From: Atrichornis clamosus
Lineage: Eukaryota; Chordata; Aves; Passeriformes; Menuridae
NCBI GenBank assembly: GCA_013400975.1
Contig: WBMZ01006409.1
Span: 1-64,000, forward strand
Direction: 5' to 3'
DNA: 64,000 nt
The number at the start of each line of letters is the position of its first letter. Position 1 is the stretch's first letter. The notes beneath the pieces are model-generated. The model worked only from the letters and a program-made list of their open reading frames with translations, ran no database searches and had not been told where the DNA came from. Positions 13,052-26,612 of the stretch are shown here, in pieces. The position numbers and the translations under genes are program-made.

Positions 13052-15156
13052 CATCAGATTAAAAGGTTAAGTGCCTGGAATCTTTGCTCAAGATCTGTTA
13101 CACTTCTTTCCTTTAAAAGTATAACAGTAGTCAAATTAGTCAGAATTGTTTAATAATTCATACAAGAAAAGTTGCCTATCTCAAGACAAGTGCTCTTGTA
13201 ATCACTTTTGTAAATACAGTTGTATTAACTGGTATAGGAGAACAGGTTCAAAGCTGTAAACCCTGGAAATCTTTTACCATATGAAAGGTTATTATAGCCA
13301 TTAACCCATAATGTCTGCTTGTTATCATGACAGTGCCAGTTCCTCAGGGGTCAGGAGGTTTATGCTAAAGCAGAGAGCGCTGAGTAAAGAGCACGTATAA
13401 ACCTCTATTCTAACTGAACCCAAAACACCCTCTTTTCTTCCCCACCCCAAACACTAAATCGAGAACAAGAGAAGGTGCATCCTTCTTGACTTTGTCCTCA
13501 CCCCGAGTGCCCTAAAATGCTCTCAGTGTCTTGAGAAAAATCATGTATCAGAAGATGTTCTGGAATTTTTCAAGCACTGCTGTTGGGAGGCAGGCAGATG
13601 GACCAAAGTGGCAAAGGCAGAAGGGAACAGGCCAAGCACAGGACAGCCTTGTGGCAGACCCAGCTGACTGCAGTCTAACCAGCCTAGTCTCAAATAAGAC
13701 AAAAAGCTAATTTTAAAAAGGTGTGGTTTATCGGTGCTGTGGATGAGCAGGACCTCAAGGATGGTCTGGATATTATCTGTGGTGTTTGCCAAAGGGAGAA
13801 CACTCAGCAGCTGGAGGGAGCTTTGTCTTGGAGTCACCTTCTGACCCTGAGGGAGGCTGTGGAAAACAGTCTAGCCAAACACTTCCCATAGCCCTGATTT
13901 TACATGGTTTCCCACGAAAGCTTTGAGGGTTCACAAGCATTTCCTTAAGCAGTAGTATTGCAGAGTGTCTTTGTATTGATCCACTTCTCCAAATTGCTTG
14001 AAACTAGTCACCACAGCCTTTCCTTTTCATGTTAGTGGTAGTAGTAATAGTGTTAAAAAACACTTCAACTTAGCCACAGTAACTAAGCTGAGTTTTCACA
14101 TATTCAAACTTCCTAACCTCTAAAGCACCACTTGACAGTTTTCAATAAAAAAGGGAAAATTGGCCAGCAGTGTATATTTGACCTCCAGGTCTAGATATAA
14201 AAATGAACAGCAGTTCTGTAAAGAGCCAGTTAGTTTTCAAGCTGGGTGCTCTTTCAAGCCCTAGACCTGGTCACTCTGAATGCTTCCCTTTTTGATTTTT
14301 TTCCAGGACTAAGCTAAGGAGGACTCCAAGCAGAAAGCAAGTGCAAGGTGGCCAGCAGCACAACGGGGAGGGAGAGATTGGCAACCCTGAACACATGGGC
14401 GAGGAAGAAAGGAGATTAGGGGGCCCCTGGATGACAAGGGAGAAAACATCTGAGAAGAGCAAGCAGAAGGAAAATAATCAAAGGGATTGGAGGGGCCAAA
14501 GTTTGGAGTCCCCAGATAGAGGCAGGGTGGAGCAGGACTCGGCATGCTTGAAGAGGGATGATAAGAGCTGGTCAGATTGTGGTCGTTGTTGCCAGCCAAA
14601 AAACGTACTGTAGTAGCAACTACCCACTGAACAAAGCAGTCGGAGGGCTTTTCCAAGGGGACTGTCTATATTTGGCCATTCATGACCTCTTCTTTTCTCC
14701 CTGTACATGTCTAGCTAACTTTTAAAGACCGCCTTTGTTCTCCTCTCTACCCAGATCAACCACAGCAGGGAAAGTCATCGTGAACCCCAGAACAATGAAA
14801 GTCCACTTACTATGCCTCTGTACTTTACACAGCTTCAGTACCTAGCAGAAAACTGCCTGACACAGCTGAGATCCACATGGCAGTGCTCGGTGATGGTACA
14901 GAAGATACACCCGACACACAAAACCCTGATGGAGACGCTGGTATTTCCTGCCAGGCACACACACAGCTAGTTAAAGGGCAACAGTGAAATCCTGACATAC
15001 TGAATTGGTCCAATTTCAAAGTGAGGAGCAGGAAGGATACACCAAAGAGAAGACACCAAGGACACCCAGTAAGCTGTATTTGTATGACATTGTGACTAAA
15101 GGAAAACTTGCACTTGCTGAATGGTAATAAATATGGTCATATATGGTCAGTATCAT

Positions 15157-15220
15157 ACGTGTGTGTGCATACACGTGTGTGTGCATGCAAAAATAAATAC
15201 GTGCATAAATGTGTGTGTAC
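15157..15220 (+). repeat. Imperfect (TG)n with interspersed CATACACG
   Basis: Alternating purine-pyrimidine stretch with GTGTGTGTGCATACACGTGT followed by a second TG-rich patch. Confidence 0.8.
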
Positions 15221-15364
15221 CCTAAATATGAGACATTTCTCCATCAGAGCCACTGCTGCTGGCTCTTGCTGTGGAAACAACTTCCATTCTACAAGAGACT
15301 CCATCTGTCTCTTCCTTATGGATCCTTGTCCTGAAGCTGCATTTGCCCAGAATGTTTTCTGCTT

Positions 15365-15383
15365 TGTGTGTGTGTGTGTGTGT
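15365..15383 (+). repeat. (TG)n microsatellite
   Basis: About nine TG units in an intergenic region. Confidence 0.95.
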
Positions 15384-18300
15384 CCCATACAAAGAAGGTT
15401 TCCCTGACCCACGCAGAGCAGGCATGGGGCTGTACAGAGAGGCTGGACTCAAAGAAGGCACAGGCACGCTGCCGAACTCTTTGGCCAAGTGAACAACTAC
15501 TTTGAAAGGGCTCTGTGACCCAGGATCCTCTTTGTTCCCCTCAGTCTCCCATTGCTGCTGCCTCACATGATTATTCTTTGGCCAGGACACAAAGTGCTTA
15601 GAGAGACTGTATTTGCCTTTCAGAAGAAAACTTAACATCAGTGTTAGTTGAGGGTTGCAAATATAAAATAATTTGCAGAAGCCTTTAACTTCTTCCATAA
15701 ATAGTATATATACATGTGCAGGAACCAACAGGAGAGAGGGATGATTGCCTTACTGCTCCATGGTCCCTGGAAATCCCCACTGTTGGCAGAAAAGTAAATT
15801 TTCATCCCCTTAAGGTGATGGCTGAGTCGCTGTGTAACCCCTCCTTGCTGTGCTGGCAGCCCAGTTCCCTGCCATGTGGAGAAAGGCAGAGCACAGGGAC
15901 AGATTTTCAGCTGGTGAAAATAGCCATAACTTCCTTTTAGCCAACATACACGTGCTTGCTTCCACCAGCAGATAGTTTGCTTCGTGTTCCTGCCTCAGGA
16001 GCCAAATCCCTTCCTTCTTGGGATGGCAAAGAAGCACAAGGACATTGATACTCTGTCTGCCAAAAGGAGGCTTTGGGAACAGCCTTCATGTCAGCCCAAC
16101 TACTAACCCAAAAAGGTCAGTCAGTTACTTCTTGAAGAAGCAATACTCTGCCATACAAGCAGGAGGAAGCATAATCCATTTAATCATTTATAGAATTTCA
16201 TAGACCTCAAGAGAACTATACCTTGGGATCTTTGTTCTTGCTTTTTTCTTATTTTTAAGTGGAGGCACACAGCGCCAGCATATTAGCATAAAAGTTGGGT
16301 CAGGGTTACTTTCAGGGTTAGATGGACTTGATGTCACTGTGAGTGTAAGGAGATGGCTGGTTAAGACCAGATTTCATATTTCAGATACTAAAGTGCACAG
16401 GAAATAGGAGTTACTGCAAACAAATTTTAGAACGCATGTCTGGAGACAATGGGAATCAAGTGAAATTGTAAAAATGCCTCAATACATTTTCAAGTAAGTC
16501 ACTTCCCTTCAAGTAAAAAGCATCAGGAGTAGGAGGCAGAAAGATGCTTACACCACTGCCCACTTCTAAATGGCCACAGGAACTATGCTGGAAAGCACAG
16601 CTGGCACTCAGAGAACAGGGTTTGTGGAGGGCACTGAGGGAGCTGCACAGGTTCCCACTCTTGCCTCTCTGAAAACCTCACGAAATCCTTCCCCATCAGC
16701 AGCTGAAGTTGTTTGTCCTGGGGGATGCACAATGTTCCTTTGCCACAGCATAGGCACAGATGTGTGGAGCAGATGATCCACCACAAGTCTTCTCCTCCAG
16801 GAGCTGGTGTGGCTCTGGGCCAGAAGCAGGACTCTCTTCCTCCTCAGGGAAGGCTGGGAAGCAGCTCCTCTGAGCCTTATGCGAAGGCCACGAGGGCCAT
16901 GATTATCTTCCTCTGTCATGAGTTATCACACTACATCCAGATAATTTCGGGCTCACTGAACACTCATTTACATTCTTGGAAATTACATGCCAGGCATGTT
17001 CATGAGTAGAAAGGTGATCCCCAGATGGCAATGTCCCCAAAATAATTTGGGGGCAATTCTTTGAAGTGTGCACCAGCCAGTACAAGAGCTGCAGGTACTG
17101 TGCTGCTGGTGAGTGTTTTATCACAGTGCAGACCCTACATGCTGCTGGGTAGTTAAAGCCCAGCCATATGAAAACAACTTCTGTGACCAGTTTGGGCAAA
17201 TTAACCTGGGGTATGCAGAAGGCCTACCATCCTTACTTCTTATGCAACGCTAATACGAAACTGCTAACTAAAGCAAGTGCTGCCCTACAAGATGTCATGG
17301 CATTCACTGTGCTGAATTTCCACTGCCTGTAGTGCTTCCTGATTTAAAATGTGGGGGACCAACTCCACATCAGATGCTTTTTACATGATTAATTTTTAAG
17401 GTGTTTATTGAAAAAAAGGCTGTGGACATACTCTGTCATGTCAATGACTTGTATAATGTCATCACCAGGTTATTTTCCCATATGTACTCTGAAGCCTTTT
17501 ACTGTAGTTTTGTTTCCACCTCCTCACCACAGAGTGGTCAGCAACACAGAGGTTAAAGAGACACAGAGTGTTACTAAACATGGGTGAACACTGAAAAAAA
17601 ATAGGAACGCACTGGGACTGGGAGGAGGTAAAGCAAAGTGCAGCACCACATCGAATGTGCCACTTGCCTTGCGCCTTTTGTTTCCAGAGCCGTGCAAGTA
17701 GCTGGGAAGATAGTGTTATCTGCTGACTGCACTGCTGATCTGGGCAGCCTTTCCCCTCCCAGCTTGCCCTGTGCACTGATGCAGCACAGCATAGCTGAGA
17801 AAAAGAGGAAACCTTCCAACCCTAGAGCCCAAGAAACTACCACCAGCTTCATCTCCTCTTCTACCTGCAGGTTCTGCTACCTTGCAAAACAGAGCAGAGG
17901 GTCAGGGACCAAGGGCTCATCAATACTGGCAAGTTAAACCACAACTGGGAATGAACCATGATCATCTGTATTAGCAAGGTGTTCAAGCAATTACTGCTTG
18001 CCCAGCCGTTACCTGGCACAGTCCAGAGTCAAGGACCTACCTAATCTGAGTTGGCCATCAGCAGGGAGCCACCTTCTCCTGAAGGGAACAGTATTCACTA
18101 GCACAGATGCAAGCTTTTGTGTGCCGGCTGCTCTCTGTACCTAGGAATGTTCCCAGATATAATTAATTGACTGATATACAAGTGGTTGATGATAATTCAT
18201 GGTTATTCAGATGCCTGCTATCTCTGTTGGCCAAGATATGTTCTTCTTTCATCAGACAGCCAATGTCATTTTAGCAGAGACAAGTTCAACCACAAACCTA

Positions 18301-19394
18301 TGGTACTGCTCTAGTGACTTCTCTAGAGACCTGATGTCAAGCATTGCAATAATGCCTTTCCAGCTACCATTTTATAGCAAAGTAACTCTCAGCCTGTAAA
18401 ATATGATGAGGACTCAACAGTAAATTCCATATTTGGATCACAGTGCAAAGCTTGTGTCCTTGAAGAGACAGTGTTTTCCTCATCCCTGCTGAATACCTCT
18501 TTTACTTCCCTTGGCTTTTCATTGTATGTCTCTTACTCCCAGTTTTACTCAACCTCCTCCTTACCCTAACTGGAAGACTCACTACCTTCACCCAAAATAC
18601 ATTCTATATTTTCCAGAGAATTTAACTCACCCTTCATCCCTCATTCATGATCATTGTTATTTCCTCACTTCTTGCTACAGCTTTGGGTCAGAACAGGATC
18701 TCCACCAGATTAGAAAGCACTTGCCCTCAGCTGATAGACATGCACACAATTGTGGGGAATCCATAGCAGCCACCTAAAATACCCTTACAGAAGGGTGTGG
18801 GTTTAAAACCACACAGTTGGAAACCCCACAAACTGTAATTGCAAATATATGTTATAACTTGAATGCATAAACATTTTGCATACATAAATATTGGATGGAT
18901 AAGAAGCCATACACGTTGTGGATTTTCTATAGAAGCTATTTTTAAAAACACAACCTACCACATCCAGCTCAAACTCATTTCTGTGGCTTCTTAGAGAGTA
19001 GAAAAATACCAAAACAGTATTAGCCCTCTGATGTGGAAAATACCTTCTCCTCCAGAAGGACTCAGTTACAAAATAATGGCCTCTGTGTAGAGAAATCCTT
19101 GAATGTCAAATGCCTTATGTCAGTCTCGTCAGTCTGTGCAGCTGGAAAACTGTTCCTTACATGTCAGCATTAAAACTACACACACCAAATCTATCAGCCC
19201 TTGTTCTCTTGTCCTAAAATCGTGGGTTTTCAACATTTCTTGATCAGAGTATTATCTCATATTTTTGAAAAATAATCTCAGAATCACTTGGGCAGCATTG
19301 CTGCAGTCATTTTCACGTACAACTCATAATGATTAGGTTAAACCCTCAACATTTATTTTCTGTTAGTATTTTCTTTTTCTTCTTCAGCATATCT

Positions 19395-20827
19395 TCCCTC
19401 TCTGTAAGGAAATGGGAGACCTGGGTACCCTGGACAAAGAGAAGGCTTAGGCTCTCAACTACATCTATGTCTGTCTCACCTCTCTGCCAGGCAAGATCAT
19501 GGAGCAGATTCTCCTGGAAGCTATGCTAGGGCACATGGAAAACAAAGAGGTGACTGGCAACAGCCACCATGGCTTTACAAAGTGGAAATAATGCCTGACA
19601 GATTTGGTGACCTTCTGTCATGCAGCTACAGCACTGGTGCACAGGGGCAGAGCAACAGGCACCATCTACGTGGACTCATGCAAAGTGTCTGACATTGTCC
19701 TGCACAACATCCTTGTCTCCGAATTGGAGAGACATGGATTTGATAGTACAGACCATTCGGTGGATAAAACACTGGATGATTGCATATAAAGAATTATGAT
19801 CAACAGCTCACTGTCCACATGGAGATCAGTGACAAGTGGTGCCCCTAGGGTTCGGTGCTGGGGCCAGTACTATTCAGCATCTTTACTGGTGACACACAGA
19901 GTGGGACCCAGAGCACCCTTATCAAATGACCCTCATCTTTGCTGACCACACCAAGCTGTGTGGGGCAGTCGACACACTGGAGGGAAGGGATGCCATCCAG
20001 AGGGACCTTGACAGGCTGGAGATGTGGGCTGAAGGAAACCTCAGGAAGTTCAACACAGTGAAGTGCAAGGTGCTGTCCCTGGGTCATGGCAATCCCAGAT
20101 ATACCTACAGGTTGGGCAGAGAAGTGATTGAGAGCAGCCCTGTGGAGAAAAACTTGTGGGTGATGATGATTGATGAAAACTCAGCGTGAGTCAGCAGCGT
20201 GTGCTCACAGCCCAGAAGGCCAAACGTGTCCTGGGCTGCATCCAAAGCAGAAGTGGGCAGAGGGATGAGGGAGGGGATTCTTCCCATCTACTCTGCTCTC
20301 ATGAGACCCCACCTGCATCTGGCTTTTGTGCTACCAACATGAGAAGGACATGGAACTGTTGGAGCAAGCCCAGAGGAAGCCACAAAGTTGATAAGAGGAT
20401 TGGAGCACTTCCTCTACAAAGACAGGCTGAGAAAGTTGTGGCTATTCATTCTGGAAAAGAGAGTGTTTCCTGGAAAGACCTCATAGCACCTTCCAGTATC
20501 TGAAGGGAGGATACAGGGAAGCTGGAGAGGGACTCTTGATCAGGAACTGTAGTGACAGGACAAGGAATAATGGCTACAAACTGAAAGAGGGGAAATTTAG
20601 GTTAGATATTAAGAAGAAATTCTTTACTGTGAGGATGATTAGACACTGGAACAGGTTGCCCAGAGAGGCTGTGAATGCCCCATTCCTGATAGCATTCAAA
20701 GCCAGGTCGGACTAGGCCTTGAGAAACCTAGTCTAGTGGGAGGGGTTCCTGCACATGGCAGGAGGGGTGGGACTAGGTGATCTTTCAGGTCCATTCCAAC
20801 CCCTTAACTTTCTATGATTCTATGTAT
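19395..20827 (+). repeat. CR1 LINE, longest copy, degenerate reverse-transcriptase region
   Basis: About 1.4 kb of plus-orientation CR1 covering the C-terminal part of ORF2 and the 3' UTR, ending with TTCTATGATTCTATG at about 20813-20827. Fragments of reverse transcriptase can be read in several frames (region around 19480-20180), but stops and frameshifts break them, and the catalytic FADD motif reads F-A-D-H near 19938. It is therefore an inactive copy. Confidence 0.88.
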
Positions 20828-21719
20828 TATTTTAATTTTATTTGTCAGGAATGACCATATAAATTTTTCATTTCTGTCTTCTGAATCACTTGTCATCCAT
20901 CAGCTACAAGTTGAGTAACATCAACGAAGCACACGACCACAGGCAACATATTGGGCAAACCCAACTGAATTTCCTATGCAGCATTTATGTAGCAGCTGTC
21001 ACATGGACAGACTCAAAGAATTAAATAATTTTAAAAAAAAAAGCACAACTACCAGTCTCCTTATTGATTATTAACAAAATAAGTAGGCACATGAACAACT
21101 GGAGAATTGGATGCAACAGGGTAGAAACCAGGTGGCAGACACTTGATATTGATGCTAGGAAGAAACGTATGAGGGCACCTCCATGACTGCTGCTCAAAAA
21201 ACAGCACCTAAACTTGTAGTGTTAGACCTCACCCCATTTCTAACATGCACATCCATGAACCCAGAACATGAAACCCAGCAGTGAGAATCACAATATACAC
21301 ATTCAACATCCTCCACGTGGCAAAATCCTCACACACACACAGAGGTGTGGCTGAGGACAGAGAAGGCAGGAGAGCTGTCGAGTAGAAGCCAAACACCAAA
21401 GGAGTGGGCAGTGCCAGGTACCAACACATCTGCAAAGGGCCCATCCAGATGCAGCCAAGATCCTTGTCTGCAACCCCAGAGTTATGGGCTCTAAATTGAC
21501 TCCCAGATTAGCAAATGAGAGGCTGTTTGCAGAAGAAAAATCTTCTGCGTGTTGATTCCCTTTTCTTCTAAATACGTACAAAATTTGCAGCATTAACAAG
21601 CTTACAGATTGAGAACAAACTTCACTCGTACAAAGGTCTTAAAATTATCCAAACTGACCCAAGCTCCCTATTGCTAACATACATCAAGCTCAGAACAACA
21701 GATTTCTTTAAAAATACAC

Positions 21720-21725
21720 TTTATT
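21720..21725 (-). terminator. Candidate polyadenylation signal for SLC30A10
   Basis: The minus strand reads AATAAAGTGTATTTTTAAAG, followed within about 30 bases by a GT-rich stretch (TCTGTTGTTCTGAG), the usual layout of a vertebrate 3' end. Other AATAAA-like hexamers occur nearer the stop, so this is only the best-looking distal site. Confidence 0.45.
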
Positions 21726-24700
21726 TACAAGACATTCAAACTTCATTTTGATAAAAATATAGCTGTACATAAAACTTTAAGTAATTTTTCACTAATGGTT
21801 AATAAAACCACAGTGAGATTCAGCAATCATGGAAATTACATTTTGGCACATTAAATCACTTAAGGAACAGAAAAACTGGAGGAAACTTTTAAGCAACACA
21901 GCTCCATAAATGTAACACTTATACAGTGACATCCTCACATCAAGGTACCACTGTTCAAATAAAGTATTGAACATAGAAAGTGCTTCCACTGTACAGCAGA
22001 GTAAGTAGCAGAACTTAAAGGAATTTTCATAACTTTTGAATTATCTTTTGCCTGCTTTCCAGTTAGTGATCCAAGCTTTCCCCCAGGATGTTAATGAATG
22101 ATAAATGAACCCTCCTGATTTCATTATACCTTCCCAGGCTTAGAAACCAACCTTTCTTAAAAAGTTGCTTCAGGTAGAGTGTTTATAAAGAATGTAAGTA
22201 TATACAAATACATATGTCCATATTGCAGAATGACTACTTAGATAACACTTCTACACAGACACAAAATAGTCCTTGGAGTAGCTCACATCAAACCATCCAT
22301 AGAACTTGGGTGGTGAACTTCATTTGGGGAAAATTCAGATGCTGGCATATACCCTTCAAAGTTCAGAATAAAGGGAGTATTCAGGACAGTAAGGATTATA
22401 ATCAGGGACGGATGAGGGAAAGAATAGCAAAAGCTAAAGGTCCAAAAGTGTTTTGAAATGGTAAGGTGTGTCATATAGCAAAACCAGAAAGTGGGTGAAT
22501 TCAAAAAGAATGGAGTGCAAAAATTAAACCAGTGCATAAAAAGGTATTTCTAAACTGTATCATTGGTACATCACCATGACCAGGCTATCAGAACCATCCT
22601 GCTTTTATTGAAGAGACAAAGAATATAAAAAACATTAAGAGGAAAAAAATATGATTGCACTATGAGCCAAAGTTAAGTACTATAAAAAATACAACAGAAA
22701 GGAAATCAAGTAAAAACTTGGTAAAAGAAAGGCAATACTCCTAAAAATAGCAGCAGTTATTTTTCTTTATATGAAGAGCAAAAGCAAGACCTGTATTTGG
22801 AAAGTTACAGAACAAAAAAAATTTAAAATCAAATTGGCACTTTTGGCACATATGAAAACATGACAAAAATTTGATTCATTTTAAGAAAAGGCACACAACA
22901 GGTGAAGGATAGTAAATTGCTTTTGAATCCAATGTCATGTTAACTTACTCCAGGTTTCACTTTTACTCCACAACAATCTGGCAAGCCTAGCAAAGGTTTT
23001 GACATCATCCAGCTAGGTCACATGTATGACTAGCTGTGGATCAGATCCACCCTAGCCGGACAGCCAGTTGAAAGTCACCCATAATGTAAGCAGATTTCCT
23101 TTGCTGCCAGCAGCAATGGACAGAAAGGGACAATGATTGCACGAGAACCCGAATGCCATGAGAGACAATCATCAGGCAGCGCTTGAAGAGGACAGAGCAG
23201 CACAATCGACCTGCAATCATCAGGGAGGGAAACAAAGCAGTTAAGCTAAAGAGGCCAGGACAGAGCTTTTACGACAGTGCAATGGGTTACAAACTGAATT
23301 TAGAACAATTACCCAAAAATAAGGGCAAACATGGAAATATACTGAATTTCAAAATGAGGGAAGCCTACTTCAAGAGAATTAGAAGAGATATGCCAAGAAC
23401 TGAAGGGAAATAAGCCAATACAAAACACACACTGATTGGAATGAAGTCTCCTACAGAAGTAGAGAGGGGACACCCAGTACAGCCTAGTTGTGACACAAAA
23501 CAAAGGAGGAAAATATGTTGTTGTGGAACTCAAAGGAAAGCAAAGATGCTGGTCAGAAACCTTAGCTGAATACCCTGAAAGTCCCTACACAAAAATAGCA
23601 ACGTTCATCTCATAAATAACATAGCTCCATTAGTTTTGCTTGCTTAAGTAATAGAGCAAATTTAAAATCTGCTTGTTTTCTAGATCTGAAGATTTCTAAA
23701 ATCCCTGGTATTTTCTCATTTATTCAGGGGCAGCAATTACAGTACATTCAACCAGACAAGAGAAAAAAAGTTTAAGAATCTTATTTCATTGTATTTTCAT
23801 GTTACATCACTTTTAAAAGTTTAAAAAAATACATAGCCACAGTTTTAACACTGAAAGAATAAAAATGGTCCATTTTGTCAAATGCCTCAACACCACACAT
23901 ACTAGTTTTCTTTAATCCCAGAGTAAATCCTGGCATTATAGCTTTCAACAACTTAATATATATATTAAAAAATTACCTGATTTAAGACACAAATGCATAA
24001 TTATGAAAGGGTGCTTGTTTTAGAGGATATCTGGGAAGAAAGCTCTCCCATAGACTTTGTTGTTATTTTGGGAGCTTTCTATTCCAGTTCTCAAAAACCC
24101 AATAAATATATTTATTTACATCTAAACCTCAACATTTAGACATCATCATAGATGAAAAGAAAGAAATTTAAAAAAAGAGCAGAAGAAAGGGCTGTCTTAC
24201 TTTATGGCACATGCTTTGAAAAGCCAGGGCAATTACTTACAAGGTTTCCTGATTTACATTAACTCGTGCAATAACTGCCAAGCGAGATCCTGCTGCTGCC
24301 AACAGAATCAAACCGGCTGGAAGATCAAGCTCTTAACTGTATTAACAAATAGGTTAATTTATATAATACAAACTTACAATGAAATGCTACAAAATGTATT
24401 AATTCACCCAAAAGTCTGTTTAAAAGGGGTGATTTCAATTCTAGAAATGTGCTGTTTAGACTGCAATCCCTGCTTCAGTAAATACCATATTCCAAGCAGT
24501 AAAATATCCTGCTGTGTGTTTTAATATTCATTGTTTTACTGCAATCATCTTTATTAATAAGGTAGTTGGCTGCTTTTAAGCCATCCTTACAAGGAGGTCC
24601 TGGTATTTTCCCAGCCCAGGCTGGAAATCAATTTGCCTTTTCTGTTAAGGTGTCACTGAGGTAAAGACACCACTATTTTACAAAGGTGTCCCTATGAATA

Positions 24701-26136
24701 AAAGGACAAAATGGCCTGTCCAGGCCACTAAAAGGCTGATTTTTCCTGAAAAATGTATTTGGAATCTTCTGGATGTGATCTGCATAGCCAGGGAGACCAC
24801 GCACTACACTCAGTGTGGATTAGGTAGTGGGTCTCCTCTCCCAGAAACCTGGGGAACACACCTGACCTAAATCCAGTGCTGGTGACAGAGCACACCCCCT
24901 TGTTTTCCTTAGAGCACCCTTGCATGCTTTCAGAAAGAGCAAGCAGCAAGAAGATAATAAACTGCTTCACTAAATACACTTTGAGATTACCTTTGGGCAG
25001 GGGAGGAAGGACAGGGCAGAAGGTAGGGCTCAGACCTTTAAAACCAGCCAACAAAAAATAATTGAGACTAAACCAGGAAAAATTCCCTGGTTTAATTTTT
25101 GTAAAGCTCCATCTAAGTGATAATACTGTATACAAGACTTTAAAGATACTTCCTTAATTGATACAATATTAAATTATGCCATAATAATAGAATTGCAGAA
25201 TTTTAACTGTTCATAACAAACACATTAGCTTATTTATTCAGCACAAATATGACAGACTCAGTGTTAGAGATAACGATGAAATAAGACCGTGGCTCTTGGA
25301 ACTTCTGTTGTCAAGAGAAGAAAAGAAAGAATTTAAAAAGACTGAGTTGAACAATCACAACAGTCAACAAGATAAAAGTTAATTGGATGACTGCCTGCAT
25401 TTCCAATTGCTTGAATCAGTACAGATGTTAGCAGGTACTTATTTGCTTTCATGACAAACAGTCTATTCCTTAGTACACTCATCTCTGATTAGGCTGCCAG
25501 TATTACTCGTAGAGAAGCAACACCAGCTTCTGCTCTGTCCCTGAATGCAGGAGTCAATCAAGAAAACAACACAAGTCAAAATTCCTGAGTGCTTCCCCTT
25601 ACACACTCTTAGTTTCATTCACAAACCCCACTGGCCAGATGAGTCACTGTTAAAAATGAACTGTCCATGCAAAAATGGGGTTTAAGTACCAGTAAAGCAT
25701 CTCTACTGAAGTCCTTTGTAAATATACAGTACTTCAGCCCAGTACAATCATTAACAGGCCACAGGGCTTTCAAGAAACAGTTCACTTCAGCAGGAAAGGC
25801 CAGAGTTTCTTTCCCAATGCTACTGGCCATGAACTGCAAACATCAGTGCAGACAGAGAGCAATACACACCATCCACTCTAACAACAGGAATTCACCCTTA
25901 GTTTGGTAAGGAACTGGGTAAGGCTGCATCAGAAAAATCTTAGATGAATGCAACACCCTCGGTGGAAATCTTAATCCTTATTTCAGGTACAAGGGGGTTT
26001 TAGGTGTATTTTGGTTTACAGCTAAAGCACAGAAATCTTTTCGCCACACCAACTTCAGCTACAACCACGGATGACCCCCTTCCCAGCCAGGACACATTCT
26101 CTCTATGAAAACATGATGCAGAGCAGAGGGAACTGC
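21720..26136 (-). other. SLC30A10: Probable long 3' UTR of SLC30A10
   Basis: About 4.4 kb of AT-rich sequence follows the SLC30A10 stop. It holds no recognised repeat and no convincing coding region, and ends at a good polyadenylation signal near 21720. Treating the whole stretch as one 3' UTR is inference from the absence of other features; earlier polyadenylation is possible. Confidence 0.45.
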
Positions 26137-26612
26137 CTAAAACCGTGTACTGCCCAACTGCGATTTGTCATCGGACACGTCACAGTTTGTCACGTTTTTA
26201 ACGCTCTCCTCTGCCGCTGGCTCCTCCATAGGGATTTCAATGTCATTTTTCCTTGAGCCATTGCCTTTATGCCGTGCAGCAAGGCAGCTATCACTTTTCT
26301 CCATGTAGCCATTAGTTTTAGCCAGGGAGGGCTCCCGCTGGCTGCAGCACAGCTGAGAGTCACAAGCTTTGGAGATGCAGGGCGAGCTGCACAGTAGCTG
26401 TGAGGTCTTGTGGTCAACGTACTCGGGCTGGATGGTCACAGAATGGACTCCTGCTTCGTGGAAAACCTTCCGTATTTTGTAAGCAGCATCTTGGTAGTCA
26501 GTAGGGGCTTGGCACTTGATATGGAGAGTGGCAATATTCTTCCCACTTGCAAGCTCCCAAACGTGCACCTCATGAAGGCTGCTAACCCCTGGTACACGAG
26601 CTAGTCTGTCAG
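26137..26612 (-). CDS. SLC30A10: SLC30A10 coding exon 4 (C-terminal domain) and stop
   Basis: 476 bp including the TAG stop at 26139-26137. It encodes the ferredoxin-like cytosolic domain (VSSLHEVHVWELASGKNIA, then TIQPEYVD) and the variable Cys-rich and acidic tail ending LGSTRF. The acceptor is GTCTTCCAG. Confidence 0.96.

Larger units (their letters stand above)
866..21719. other. Intergenic region downstream of SLC30A10
   Basis: Outside the listed repeats I see only AT-rich non-coding sequence with short chance frames and no splice-linked coding exons, tRNA or rRNA. Non-coding transcripts cannot be excluded. Confidence 0.6.

Noticed and set aside
15222..15728. 168-codon minus-strand frame
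   Set aside because: It runs through a TG microsatellite, has no recognisable domain and no splice or family support.
19604..20503. Reverse-transcriptase-like peptides
   Set aside because: They belong to a degenerate CR1 copy with stops, frameshifts and a changed catalytic motif, so they are not a gene.
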